Shown piece by piece: positions 11,093-23,000 of a stretch of DNA of 64,000 nucleotides (position 1 is the first letter of the stretch; the number at the start of each line of letters is the position of its first letter). A program made the position numbers and the translations under genes. Origin of the DNA: Acanthaster planci (lineage: Eukaryota > Echinodermata > Asteroidea > Valvatida > Acanthasteridae); the NCBI RefSeq assembly GCF_001949145.1, contig NW_019091488.1:576754-640753 (forward strand), in the 5' to 3' direction. The notes beneath the pieces are model-generated. The model worked only from the letters and a program-made list of their open reading frames with translations. It was not told where the DNA came from and ran no database searches.

Positions 11093-11884
11093 GTAAAGAA
11101 AGGTTTACACTATGTTCCCGGCGGCCACGGCAATCATGTTTCTGGCCACCGTGGACAAAACGGTATGGACGTGAGACAGCGCGGGCGGACAGGATGGACA
11201 AACGTGACAGTCCGTGATGGCCGTTGATGCCGGGCCAGATTTTTAAACTATCAAAAATTTTGTCAAGGCAGTCATGGTACGGATGAGAAACCTAGTAGGC
11301 CGTAGTAGGGGCTGAACGCAACAAAAAGTGACTGCACGTGATAGGCCGTAACAAAACTTGGAGACGGTCCGTAGTGGGACGGGAAGCATGTGCATTCCCC
11401 GGCATCTCACTGTCCTTTCAAGTTTGTCCCGTTTTGTCACGGTTCTCACGGCAGGCTAGGGTGTACGGTAGCCGTTTCGTCGCGTTCAATTACGGCGCTT
11501 CCAGATGTACGACAGTTTACAGGCCCGGTGAGATGCAGTGTGTGGCGTTCTACTGCGGTTTGATCGGCGGGCGCCGTCTGGGAGGGAGCATGAAAGCCGG
11601 GCTAGGCAGAGAAACCTCATACAACATGATCAAAAGCTACTTTCGAAAAATCAACTGAAAGCCCTGTCTGTCACCTTTAGAAATGTGCGGACTTTACAAT
11701 GACGTATACGTAATCTGAATATGATTTGTATGGGCAGTACAATAGACCGCGAGAAAACAGTAATAGTAGGACGTAACAAAACTTGATACAGAGAAAAAAA
11801 ATGCCAAAATCCCACGGTGCCCTACGTTTCCGGCAAACGTGATTGCCGTGGCTGCCGGAACACATAGTGTAAACCTATCTTTAC
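11093..11884. mobile_element. 792-bp non-autonomous DNA transposon with long TIRs
   Basis: Terminal inverted repeats of roughly 65 bp: the left end GTAAAGAAAGGTTTACACTA matches the reverse complement of the right end (GTAAAGATAGGTTTACACTA), and both continue through a shared GCCACGGCAATCA core. Units 2 and 3 lack the element; there the flanks join directly (GCATG...GAAAGTCAAGTTA). The interior has no transposase. A clean target duplication was not seen, so the superfamily is unknown. Confidence 0.8.
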
Positions 11885-12344
11885 GGAAAGTCAAGTTACG
11901 CGCGAGTGCCTAATATTCCTTTTGTCTACTCTACTGCAAGCAGAGAAGAGCGAGCACACACATCAATAACTTGTTTGCAGGAAAGGAGTTCGCACCTTGG
12001 GTTTATTTTGATAAAATATGTTTCTTTCGAGAAGACATTCCAACTCGAGGTTCACGGTTCACGACAAAACGTGGCAGGACACAACTTCGTGTCGTACATA
12101 ATGACTTTATTTCACTAAAAGGTATAAATATTGGGCACACAGGCACAAAAGATAAAATTCCGATCTCGATAACAGTCGATTTCATGACACGTACGCATTA
12201 CTTGGCCTAGGTTTGTGTATTTGAAGACATACAAGTAAATTGCACCATGCCAACTCAATTGTGGTTGCGCCGTACTTCACGAAAGTCGTCATGAGTTAAT
12301 CCATAATTTACCATCGTCATTTACATGTTTGTACCAAAGCAATC

Positions 12345-13010
12345 AATATCACTGCTTTCTTTGCCAGTACACAAGCCTCGCCTTTATTGTGTAGAGTTCA
12401 CTAGAGACATAATAGAGGGCGTAGAGATGATATCATTAGTCCCAAGCTGTAGAGTCTGAAAGTATAAGTCCACGCAGCGAGCTTCTTGAACCCTGGCGCG
12501 GTACGCCTGTGGGAATTTTACAGGGGGCCGTCCTGTCACGTTCATGTTGGAATTTTACCTTTGTCTTCCTCAAGTAATATTTTAGGAAAAGTCACCTACA
12601 AAGGGGTAAATTATGAATTTCATCATTGACTTTTCACTTCTGGAAATATCGTAACCAATATATTAAGATTATGTACGCATCGAAAATAAGAAGTTGCCAT
12701 GTAAATAAAATTTAAGTTTGGTTTTTCTAATGATCAATGTATTATGTATGCTTGGTCCTAAACTTTCGCAAATGACTTTATAAGTAATTCATTGTTAACC
12801 TGCACATACGAGACCAGCGAATTGCACTGTTCTTCATGGATGTTAGATTATCAGAAATGATAGGTCAATTCTGGGCAGGGTAATGTTTGTCTTTTGGGCC
12901 AGGTCCTTCTTCGGTTTCTGTAATTTAATATGCTAGCAAATATTTACAGAAGGCTTTTTCTTAGTTTAGTTTTTAAGAAGTAGCTGACTGAAAAAAAATG
13001 GTCTTATTTA
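12345..13010 (+). repeat. Repeat B, copy 1
   Basis: Begins with CTTTGCCAGTACACAAGCCTC and includes GAGTCTGAAAGTATAAG, the AAGTAATATTTT block and ACGAGACCAGCGAATTGCACTG. It ends after TTTTAAGAAGTAGCTGACTG. The family's central portion is shortened in this copy. Confidence 0.75.
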
Positions 13011-13019
13011 ACATTCTTA

Positions 13020-16000
13020 TGTAACACGACAATGTGGACGTTAAGATCATTGGAAATTCTTGTGTGATATGTTCATTTCCATGGACCACTGACTTTTGTT
13101 GTCCAAAGATTGCGGGTGTGTGGAGGGCAATAGTTAACACAATTTGTTTGGGAATTTAGGAAAAACAAAGCACAGGCCCAAACTTTGCAACCATGGTCTT
13201 TAATTCTGTTTTAACCCTTTCAGCTCTGTGCGCAAGCCAATTTAATTAAATTGAAAGAAGTAAAACGCCTGTGCTCAGTCATTTAGAACGGCTGATAATT
13301 GATGTGATTGTAAACAAAACAAGAAACCTTGGTCTATCGATACATGATAACAAATTTTTGGAAAGTAATAAAACGTTTATTTTGTCGGCAATTTTCTAAA
13401 TGTACACTTTTTTGAAACATCCTGTATAATCCTCCCCACACTTTACAAGTCACTGACTATACTCACCCTTAGCCTGCACCGTGTGTCACGATCTCACCTG
13501 GGATTGAGGTTGTGCTTAGTTTTCAGAAATCATCAACACATGTGACAAGCAATTTCCGCCCATGGCTGGGACAGCCCTGGACTTTAGCCCTAAAAGAGCC
13601 GGGTGATTTTGGCCCCTGTGACATACAGCAGGATGGGGCGGATTCCACCCCCCCCCCGAAAAAAGAATCGGCTATGCCCAGCTCGGTTTCTCGAAACTTG
13701 GCAGGCATGTACCGACACTCCTTATCACATCAAATGTGAAATTTGAAGTCAATCATACAAATTGTTTTGTTATTATGTTTATCTTTAATTCATGGCTAAA
13801 GGCATGCTTGTCCGCATGCCTTAGTTCCCAGTATGTCCGCAAAAAACTTTGCAAGAACGGTAGGGTAAATCGTCATAAAATTTGGTGTCAACATGGTCGC
13901 AAAGAGTTACTCTGAAAACCCGTAAAGGCTCAGCTCCTGAAAAAAATGCACTGCAGAGATATCGAAAAAACTTTTCGGGGGGGGGGGTAGATTCCGTCAT
14001 CCGGGCTTCTTCAGGGTTCGTATAGGAACCATTGGAAAAATATAAAATAGATAATCTTGCCACTTCTGAGGTGGACAGCTGGTGGAGGAAATGATTACAT
14101 CATGCCCACAACAGCCGAGAAATGAACCTGGGTTTTCAATTGCAGTGCCGCAAAATAATCGTAGACTTTGCACTACTCGAAGCCGTGAAGAAACATGCAG
14201 ATTTGGGGGACCATTCTTGATCTGCCGATATACCTCGCCTGTGCATTATCCACGCACTAAGGGCCGTCCTGTGATCAATGGATTTTGACAAGACAAATTA
14301 CACGAGCTGCGCTCTAAATGCCCAAAATGACCACCATCTGTTTTTTAGTTTTCTCGAACAGTGCACTCAAAAATGAAACAGGGCAATGGAATGATACTCA
14401 AAGTAAGTAAGGAACCCCATATCAACCGTGGTTTTCAAATATAACAATATAACAATGAATGCAAATGATGTATATGTATATAGTGTACTACCTTTAAATT
14501 CACAACTTAACCAACTAGCAGATGCCGGCATTACGCTAGTAACTTGATACTATATATTACACCAGAAACTCACGCCCCATATTTACCTTTAATTTCAACG
14601 ACTTTTTAAATATGTCTTTCCTTTTTTGAACTTAGTTTCTAAATGCCAGGTGAAATAATTAGGTAATACGTTTATTTTCTGCTAATGATGTCAAAAGGGC
14701 ATCACAACATGATTCGCTGGGCAAGTCCAACCATTATGGCTACGACCACGAGTAACGCATGCGCCTGCAGAAATCCGTGTCGTGCGGCAGCCACTTTCCG
14801 ATCCTAGTTACGTGCGTAAGTCAATATGGGAAACAGCTGCAGTGTAAATAACCCTGTGGCAACCCCTGCCGCACACACACATATCATAGAACTTGGATGC
14901 ACATGTACTCTCGTATCAGTCTTGCTTGACGTTTCGTATATGGTCACGTTTGGCCCTCTTTATTGGCTGAAAGTCCCAAAACGCTGCAGAACCACAGTTC
15001 AATTTGTTGCGTATTGCGTTGGTTCTGTTGAGGGTCGGGTGGTCTTACGAAAAATAGAGACGGCATCATGGTGGAAATTTATGACAGGCACTGCAAGCAT
15101 TCATGCATTCTTTTTGAGTACAAAGGTGACTACTACATAACATTACGTGCCCTTACTTGATCTTAGCTTGATATGGCCAACATGAGGGTGTTGCCAAGTG
15201 CTTAAAATAGGTTGTATCCGTCAGTCATGGATGCGGCTTGGCGCCACAGACTAGTGGCTGAAGCCACTTCCCGTATGGTCTTGTGTGACTCTCAGCCGCA
15301 ACCAGTTCGATTAGGATACAACCATAAGTTTCCATACGACAATCCTTGCTGAGTGAGAGCATATCACTTTGTATCTGCATGATGTAGGACATTTTTAGCT
15401 AGAACTGGGGCGCTCTTGCATACCTGAGGGAACCAGGTAAGAAAGTATCGGGTATTTTACCAAGCTTCTCGTTTGAACCGGATGAAGTTGCTAAGCTTAG
15501 GGAATCAAATGATCAAGCACACGCAAACTGCACGCTCTAGTTGGCACTGCGTTAGGAGTCTGGCTGTACAGTGAATATGCCCGAATTCAAACACCAGGTT
15601 CTGACATTTGGCTGAGCCATACAGCAGTATTGGCAATGATATCAACTCCTGGCACCCCATCTCACCCGAAAGGATGAGTTACTTTCTGTTCAAGTTAACC
15701 GGTCAATCCGGGAGGGGTCCCCCCTCGATGATTTGTAACATTTGTGTTTTTTTAAATCTGCTGTACGCAGCGGCATATAACTGATGATTTGTTGCCTAAA
15801 ATACATCTCAATGAAAAGAAAGAAATGTGCTAAATGACGCATCTGTCAGCCAAGCATGATGAACTGCAACAGAAGCAGGGGCAGATCGAAGAATTTTTGC
15901 TGGGGAGTCCGAATTTTTGGGGGGCGAGGGGGACTATTTTTGTTGCATTGTTGAAGCCATGTAATTTCTTTGTTGTGCCAACCGAACACTCAAAGAAGAC

Positions 16001-17750
16001 CCTTAGACGCATTATGCTTTTTAGGGGGCCTAACAACCTTTTCAGACGCAGGCCTCCAAAATGTGTCTTCTCGTGTAAAGTTTATACAGCAGCACAGTAT
16101 TTAAGATTTTGAGGGACAAGGACAAATGATTCTGGCTGTAAACCAAAAGACTTCGACTACTTTAAGAAATCTTAGGTCTGGTAGCCGCCAAGTTCACATG
16201 ACCCCTCCCGTTTCCGAAATATTCCCAAAATTTAGGCAAAATTTTCTGGTCCCATGTTAGGTGATTTCGGATTCTGTTGATTGTGGACACCTTTTATTCC
16301 CAGTAGTTTTTTAATACTTCAGTTGCTTTTGAAAGTTAACGGACACGGGAGCCTTCATCTGAGACATTACGTTACCCATCTTACATTGTGTTATGTTCTT
16401 TAATAATACTTTGTCAACGGTTGCTATTGGATACACGTTGGGAGAATCGTCATGTCCGGGAATCAGACAACCCAAGCGTGGGCGTGTACCCTCCCGAATT
16501 TCTTTTGAACGCATGACGTGTAATTTATTCGAGCCCTCACTGGATACTATTTGAATGAACAGTGACGCGCAGGATCAGTACCAACGTGTGGGCATGACAT
16601 GAGACATGCGCGCGCATTGATTATAACGGGAACCGAGCCACAAGACTTTGCAGGCTGTACTTTCGTCCTATGATAGGGTGAATGGTACGGGCGACATTTC
16701 AATTTCAAGAGTAATTGTCTGTTGCTTTCTGGGCGGCTAGTGTTCACGTTTCTAAGACTCATTTTAGTCCCCAACTTCCAGAAATATGGTCACCTGGCAT
16801 GAAGTTCATGTAAATTCAGGTCTGACCTCTTAGCATCCAGAATTTTGCTTATAAAGTCCCCTGCCCAATGTGGTCATGTACACAGACTCTTCGTTCGCGC
16901 CGAGCATTGGTGTAAATCCCAGGGGACTTTTTTTGGTGTCATCCACTTTTTGACCGACGCTGGGTGGGCTATTAAATCAGCCTTCCCCCCTTCGTGGTGA
17001 AAAAAATTAAAGCAGATTATAAAGAATAAATTTCAGACTTCCCAACAACCAAAATCTAGTCGATAGCACTCAAACAGGGGAACAATAAAAAAAACCCATA
17101 AATATGCTGTTCTGATTTAAGATTCTACAGACGCGGACATCATCCCTTATATACGATAGTGATAAACGGTGTCAGCATCTCTCCCCGGTTTTCAACTTTC
17201 TATGGCCAGACAAGTCACCCCCCCACGCACTCAAGTGTGTATTTGCCTGCAACTGGGGATCCCTATTGTTCCTCTTTTGTTTGTACTTAACCTTTTTTAG
17301 AAGACCACCCATATATTTTGTACAAAGTTGTCAATCAGGGACCCCACGTGAATCGGGGCCCTTATTGCCGTCTATTGTTCAGGGTCCCCGATTGAATGCA
17401 AAACAAACTCACAATTCCCCACCCCACCCCCAATTTAAGTTTCAGCACAATTTTACTCCACCTACACCAAGCCACACGCTTTTATATAGCTGAGAAGGAA
17501 TACTTTGCAGCCTGATGAAGTGGTGTCAATAAACTCTTCTTCCCTCCTACAATATTTAGTACGTACTGGTTTATGAGTGTGTAAAGGGCACAGTGATTGC
17601 GTTTGGAAGAACCTTTGCACAGTCTGTCCCTCAGCTCATTACAGAAAATCAACAGATTGCGACTTTCGAGTGCGACTGCGCACTAAATAACACTGGCATA
17701 TAGGTCTGTATATTTTGTTCGTGTTCTTCAGTGTCCCTTAATGTTAGAGT
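13020..17750. other. Intergenic DNA of unit 1, no gene seen
   Basis: No supported gene. It contains blocks shared with unit 2, a run of 13 Gs near 13,978, homopolymer-flanked repeat debris and a 114-nt potentially structured element (15,210-15,323). The open frame at 14,826-15,140 shows no domain and no splice context. Confidence 0.6.
15210..15323 (+). repeat. 114-nt element with closing stem, unit 1
   Basis: Starts GGTTGTATCC and ends GGATACAACC, a perfect 10-bp closing stem. Internal pairings are possible between TGCGGCT and AGCCGCA and within GTGGCTGAAGCCAC. A GTTCGATTA segment near the 3' end looks like a tRNA T-loop. It is either a tRNA-derived or fold-back repeat, or a decayed small RNA gene. 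Confidence 0.4.
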
Positions 17751-17754
17751 GAGT

Positions 17755-18560
17755 TTGATGTTTAGGTATACCTAGACGCTATAGAGCCTGAAAGCACAAG
17801 GTCACCGTGCAGCAAGCTTCCTCAACCCCCGCATGGCCCGCCTATGGATTTTACACGGGGCTGAATGAATGGGAAGAATGATTCCTAACTGAAACTACCC
17901 CAAGAAACACTCTTTTGGGAATGTTCTCTTTGTCTCCTGAAGTAATATTTGGAATAGTCACTTGGAGATGGGGAAAAACGAAATTAACGGCCTTTCACTT
18001 CCGGCAATGGTTCATAGGACATGTTCGTGCACTTTTGTTATCTTTCCTCGTGCTTACTTGAAAACGAAATTATCCAACGTTGCCAAGATTTACCTACCTG
18101 CACGCGGTGGGTTCTAGATCTAGTCGAGTCGACCCGACGTAGTTCTTGTAAGTAAGGGTTAGATTAAACAATAGAATCTTTCGTAAAATCAGATTATTGC
18201 TTGAGTTTATACCCTTAAAAATATCAAAATCGTTAAAAGTTTTTGTCTATATTTATTTTGGCTTTTGCCGAAAGACTGCCATACAGTTTAATTCTGTAAA
18301 TGTTCATTTGCGTACGAGACTGTGAAATTGCACTGTTCTTCGTGTATTTAAGTGATGGGTAATTTTTCAGTTTCTACTTTCTTTACATTGATATACTTGC
18401 AAATTTTTTTACAAAAGGTCCTTTTACAAGTTGAGTTCTGAAGAAGTAACCCGGCGAAAAAATATCACACATTCTAAACTTTTTGCACGTTATTTTCTTA
18501 TCCAAGGGTTCAAGAAGAGCGCCATCGGGGTAACGTTCACGCTTTTACAGGGGGGGTGCT
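17755..18560 (+). repeat. Repeat B, copy 2 (upstream of SLC22 copy 1)
   Basis: A near full-length member ending about 70 bp before the SLC22 copy 1 start codon. It shares the landmarks CTACCTGCA...GGGTTCTAGA, CCATACAGTTTA and ACGAGACTGTGAAATTGCACTG with the copies at 31.8, 41.6 and 51.1 kb. Any SLC22 promoter in the proximal 800 bp must lie inside this repeat. Confidence 0.8.
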
Positions 18561-19117
18561 AGAAAATCCTGTGGATAACTTTTGAAACTTGCAGATTCAC
18601 ATCATCTGTGATTACTGTGTTTTTTTTAAGAGATGGACCTGGACATAAGCCTGAAGATTATTGGCCTCAGTGGCCGCATGCAGAACACCAACTTTGTAAT
18701 TTTCGGGATGGGCTTAGCTCTAGCAGCCATCCAACTGACTTCCGTCGCCCTCACAGTTGACCAGTCCTTTGAGCATCACTGTAAGCCGGCACCCGGCTTC
18801 ATGGCCAATGAAACAACGCCTTTAATAGTTAAAGACGGCCGCTTCGTACCTGATAGCTGTCAAATGTTCGAGGTCCTGAATGGAACACTGACGGAGAACA
18901 CGACGACTTGTCAACATGGCTGGGAATACCCTGCCTTCGAGAAATACGGAGAAACCAGCTTTGTGACTGACGTAGGTTTGGCAGTCATGCTGCATATTTA
19001 TGTGAAAAACAGCTGTATGTTTTGAAACCTTAAAATTTCCTATCGCCTAAACACAAGATTTGTTAACAGTTAGTCAGTCAAATGATGTTGTTTGTTTGTT
19101 GGTTGGTGTGTTGGGGT

Positions 19118-19154
19118 GTTTGTTTGTTTGTTTGTTTGTTTGTTTGTTTGTTTG
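19118..19154. repeat. (TTTG)n microsatellite, intron 1 of SLC22 copy 1
   Basis: About nine uninterrupted TTTG units. The paralogous array in copy 2 is much longer. Confidence 0.9.
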
Positions 19155-19822
19155 CGATGGTGTTCGTTTGTATCGCACAATTAATTTAAAAGAAAATTTG
19201 GTATGAAATGAATAACATTTTGACCGTGTGGTAAAATGTTTTTCAATGTAAAGACAATGAAATGAAAAAGAGAGGGGCCTTTAAGGTCTGATTGATATAG
19301 TTTTGAGAATCAAGATTTTAAGGGCTTTCGATCTGTCTTCAGGTGAATCTTGTTTGTAGCCGTAGCTATCTGGCAGGCTTGCTTATGTCCATACACTTCG
19401 CTGGCGTGCTGGTGGGCGGTCTCCTCACCGGCCAGGCTGGAGACACTTTCGGCCGCCGTCCAGTCAGCATGGCCACGCTGCTCCTGATCAGCGTGCTGGG
19501 CACAGCCGTCAGCTTCACGTGGAACTTGGAGCTCATGATGGCCCTGAGGTTCCTCTTGGGGATGGCAATACCGGTAAGAAACACTCACTTTTTGGTTTGA
19601 CTATCTCTTCAGCCATGATCGATTCGACCGGCTTTGGTTGTTAACGTTACCCACTAGCAACTGCCAACCATTGTCCCATCGTTGCAAAGTAAATTCGGGC
19701 GGATCTCGGCCATCACTAGTACTAAACACCTAGTGTTAGTAGAAAGTTTATTCTCCAATCCCTATTTGACTCTTCACACTTTTTTCAAAATAAATGTTTT
19801 AAATCATATACTCTGTTCACAG

Positions 19823-20019
19823 GGAAACACTTTGGTTGGCTATGTCCTCGTTGTTGAGATGTTCACGCCTAAGAAGCGACTGCTTGGTCACGTGCTCATT
19901 CAGCATTTCTGGAGTTTCGGAGTAATGCTTGTCGCGCCGTTAGCCTACCTCATGCCCAACTAGCGTCGCTTCCAACTCATCACGTCTCTAATGTGTCTGC
20001 CGGTCGTCTTAATCATGTG
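19823..20019 (+). pseudogene. SLC22 copy 1 exon 3, carries the TAG
   Basis: Encodes [19 protein letters not shown] through LMPN, then TAG, then RRFQLITSLMCL. Acceptor TTCACAG, donor ATGTG|GTAATC. The residue lost is the Trp of the conserved NWRR segment; a single G-to-A change explains it. Confidence 0.85.
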
Positions 20020-23000
20020 GTAATCAGGGGACTTCTGTGTTCAAAAACTCAGATTTTTCCAACATTTGACCAGTTAATCGCAAACCAATCTCCACGATGA
20101 TTATTCAGCGTCTTGGTAGAAACAATATCAACCTAAGGTAGGCAAGCATTGGCCAAAGTGCAACCTGTTTGGTGAATAATTATAGTCACTTGTGTCCAGA
20201 TCAGCCCGACGTGTCTTTTTATAGCTACAGAATTTAAACGAAGAAACGAACTGAACGCTTAAATATTGTACTTTATGGTCTATTTGTTCCCAAGCTTCTT
20301 TACATACGAGTCACTCCGATGGCTTGTTCAGAAAGGCCGACCAGATAGGGCAGAGGCCATCCTACAAAGAATTGCAAAATCCAAGAACATACAACACGAT
20401 GGGCCCTTCTTGGTGGACCGAGAGAGTCAGGACTTGCCTGCCGTCTACACAATAAAGGTTTCAGATGAATTGGAGCCAGAACGGGAGAAAGATTGCGGAG
20501 ACTGCTCACCTGCACCAGAGCAGGGAAGACGAACGCGTAACGAGGCGGTGGATGACGAGTGGAGAGGTCACCGCATCCAAACTTCCGGCACGCCAGAAGA
20601 AAAGATGGACCAAATCGCCGAGACTGGTGAGCCTACCAACATCAAGAAGTACACCGTCCTAGATCTCTTCAAGACCAGGGTCCACATCAAACACACGTCC
20701 GTCATTTTTGTTTGCTGGTAAGCGCCATCCCCGACTGCTGGGTCCTTCACCGACTATTTCTTTCTTATGCTTTTATAATGGGAAGAAATAACTTACCATT
20801 CCAAGTTGTGTTGCTGTTGTTTTTGCAAATGTTGTAATTTGAAAACAAGTCCCTCTCTCTGGTTTGATTTCTGTCATTTAGTCAAGACTCATCACATTGT
20901 GAATTAATCCGATGTCCCTCCACGGCCACCATACTTCAGAATTTATTTTCCGATCATATAGGTTTGTTATGAATGCAACATACTTCGGGTTCATCGTCTA
21001 TTCGACCAGTCTGAGTGGTAATAGGTACCTCAACTTCTTCTTGTTGGCTCTCGTCGAGGCACCGGTCTATGGTATCGATTTCTTCATAGTCAGGAGGTAC
21101 GGCAAACCTCTGCTGCACGAGAATCGAATTAAAGCAAACGTTTCATAATTACTAAAGGAGTGGGTTTGTGTATTTATCGTAAAAACTCGATTTCATTTGG
21201 GACACAATTGACAGGCGTTCTTTTTGTCATATTGTCAGTGTCATTTCTTCGTCAATTTTCCTCTGGTGAAAGATGGACAATGCGTTGCTAAAGGCTTTGG
21301 AATTTCTGTCATTGAGTTTCAAAACAAATTACAACCACCAATGTGCACCAAAATATTCTTTCATTTTTTACTTCAGATTCGGCCGGAAAAGGCCAGTCAT
21401 TGTCTTTTTCTTCACTGGAGCAGTGGCGTGTCTGCTGATTGCTTTCCTCCCTATGAAAACAGGTAATATTGTGCGCACGTCTTTTTTTTTCCAGGAGCTT
21501 ACGAATGGCAGTCTAATTTGTGAGCTTGCTTTGTGCTAACAAACCATACGCGACGGGCATCATTTGTTCCCCTTTACAACAAAAATCATCAACTTCTTTG
21601 ACTCTCTTTGGCAACAGACCTTGCTTAATATTTATGTTATTCGAGGCAACGCAAAATTAGGCTGTAGGGGACTCGCTTGTCACGATGGCTTTAAGCGGAA
21701 GGGAGCATTCCGTGGTTCCCAAGATTACCTTCGGGTTTGTGGAGGATTACATCAAAGCAGTTGAGGGCAACAGCAAAAGATTTCAAGTATTTTTCAGCAG
21801 CCTACATTCATAATCTGAAGGGTAAGCAGTTTTTTGACGGGAGTATGGTGGGACAATTTGTTTACAGTCAGTTTGAAGGCTGTTTGCCATTCAGCGGGTT
21901 ACTTTTAATAACTAGGCTATTTCCTTTTGAAGTTCAGAATTCTTTAGATGGTAATTCGAAAATTACAGACGTCATTTCATCATGTTGGGCGCGATTGATC
22001 ATGGAGGAAGGAAAAGACTGGAGCAATTATTATACTGCACCAAAATGCAATAACGTGTACGGTGATAAGTGCTCCAAGAAGTCGTTTAATAGTGAAAATT
22101 TACGTTGAAAAGTGGCCCAGGCCCCGTCACGTTTGATCTTAAGCATCTACTTTTCAAGTTCAGCAGAATCTTGTTCTTTGGAAATCGGTGGAAGCTAATG
22201 GTCTTTGTCCGTGATTGCCACAACACGGCTCTGAACAATGTTTGCCGTGTTTGCCGACAGCGCGGGGTCCCCTACAGCCTCTTTTTCAGTTCCGGTGCAT
22301 AAAATTTGCATAAATATTAAGAAAGGCCTATTTGGTAGTCAGCATACTTTGAATCTTCAAGTCCCTCGATCGTACAATAAGCAACACACGACAGGGCATT
22401 TGCAATTGCTCTTGCAAAATGGCTTGCAGTGTATATTTTTACATTTATGCTATCTAATATTTTTTTATCATTTTTGTTATCATTGTTTCATATTTTTATG
22501 TTAGTTTCATTTGTACAGCGCTATTGAATTACTTTAATAAAGCTGGAGCTCCAGAAAATAATTAAATGTTAAATTACTTTCAGCCAGTGGACTGGATTTA
22601 TCAGTGCTTCTGGTTGCCGTCGCGATGGTAGGGAAATTCTACGCCAACGCTGCCTTTGAAGTCACACTGCTCATGAGTGCTGAGATCTTCCCCACGGTGC
22701 TTCGGTAAGGACAAAGATCAGAGACAGTGCCTACCCAGGGGTGCAAATGAGGAAACGAAATATTTAAAAGCAGACAGGAAAACGCTGGGAAGTAATTCCA
22801 AAGTGGATGCAAACAAAACACTTAGTTTCACAAATGATTTATATCAATAAGAGCAACCCAGAAAGTCTTGAAATTTCGATAGAGAAAATTGGTCCTATAT
22901 GCCGCTCTTCACTGCAGTGGACCCTTCTCCCTCTCTCTTAATGGTGATTACAAGGTCATACCGTAAAGTGTTTAAATGCCCATCGTTCCTCTTTTGATAG

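Noticed and set aside
12345-18560. Two direct copies of repeat B as LTRs of one retrotransposon
   Set aside because: The 5-kb interval has no gag/pol, no primer-binding site was seen, and the B copies are unequal in length; segmental history explains them better.
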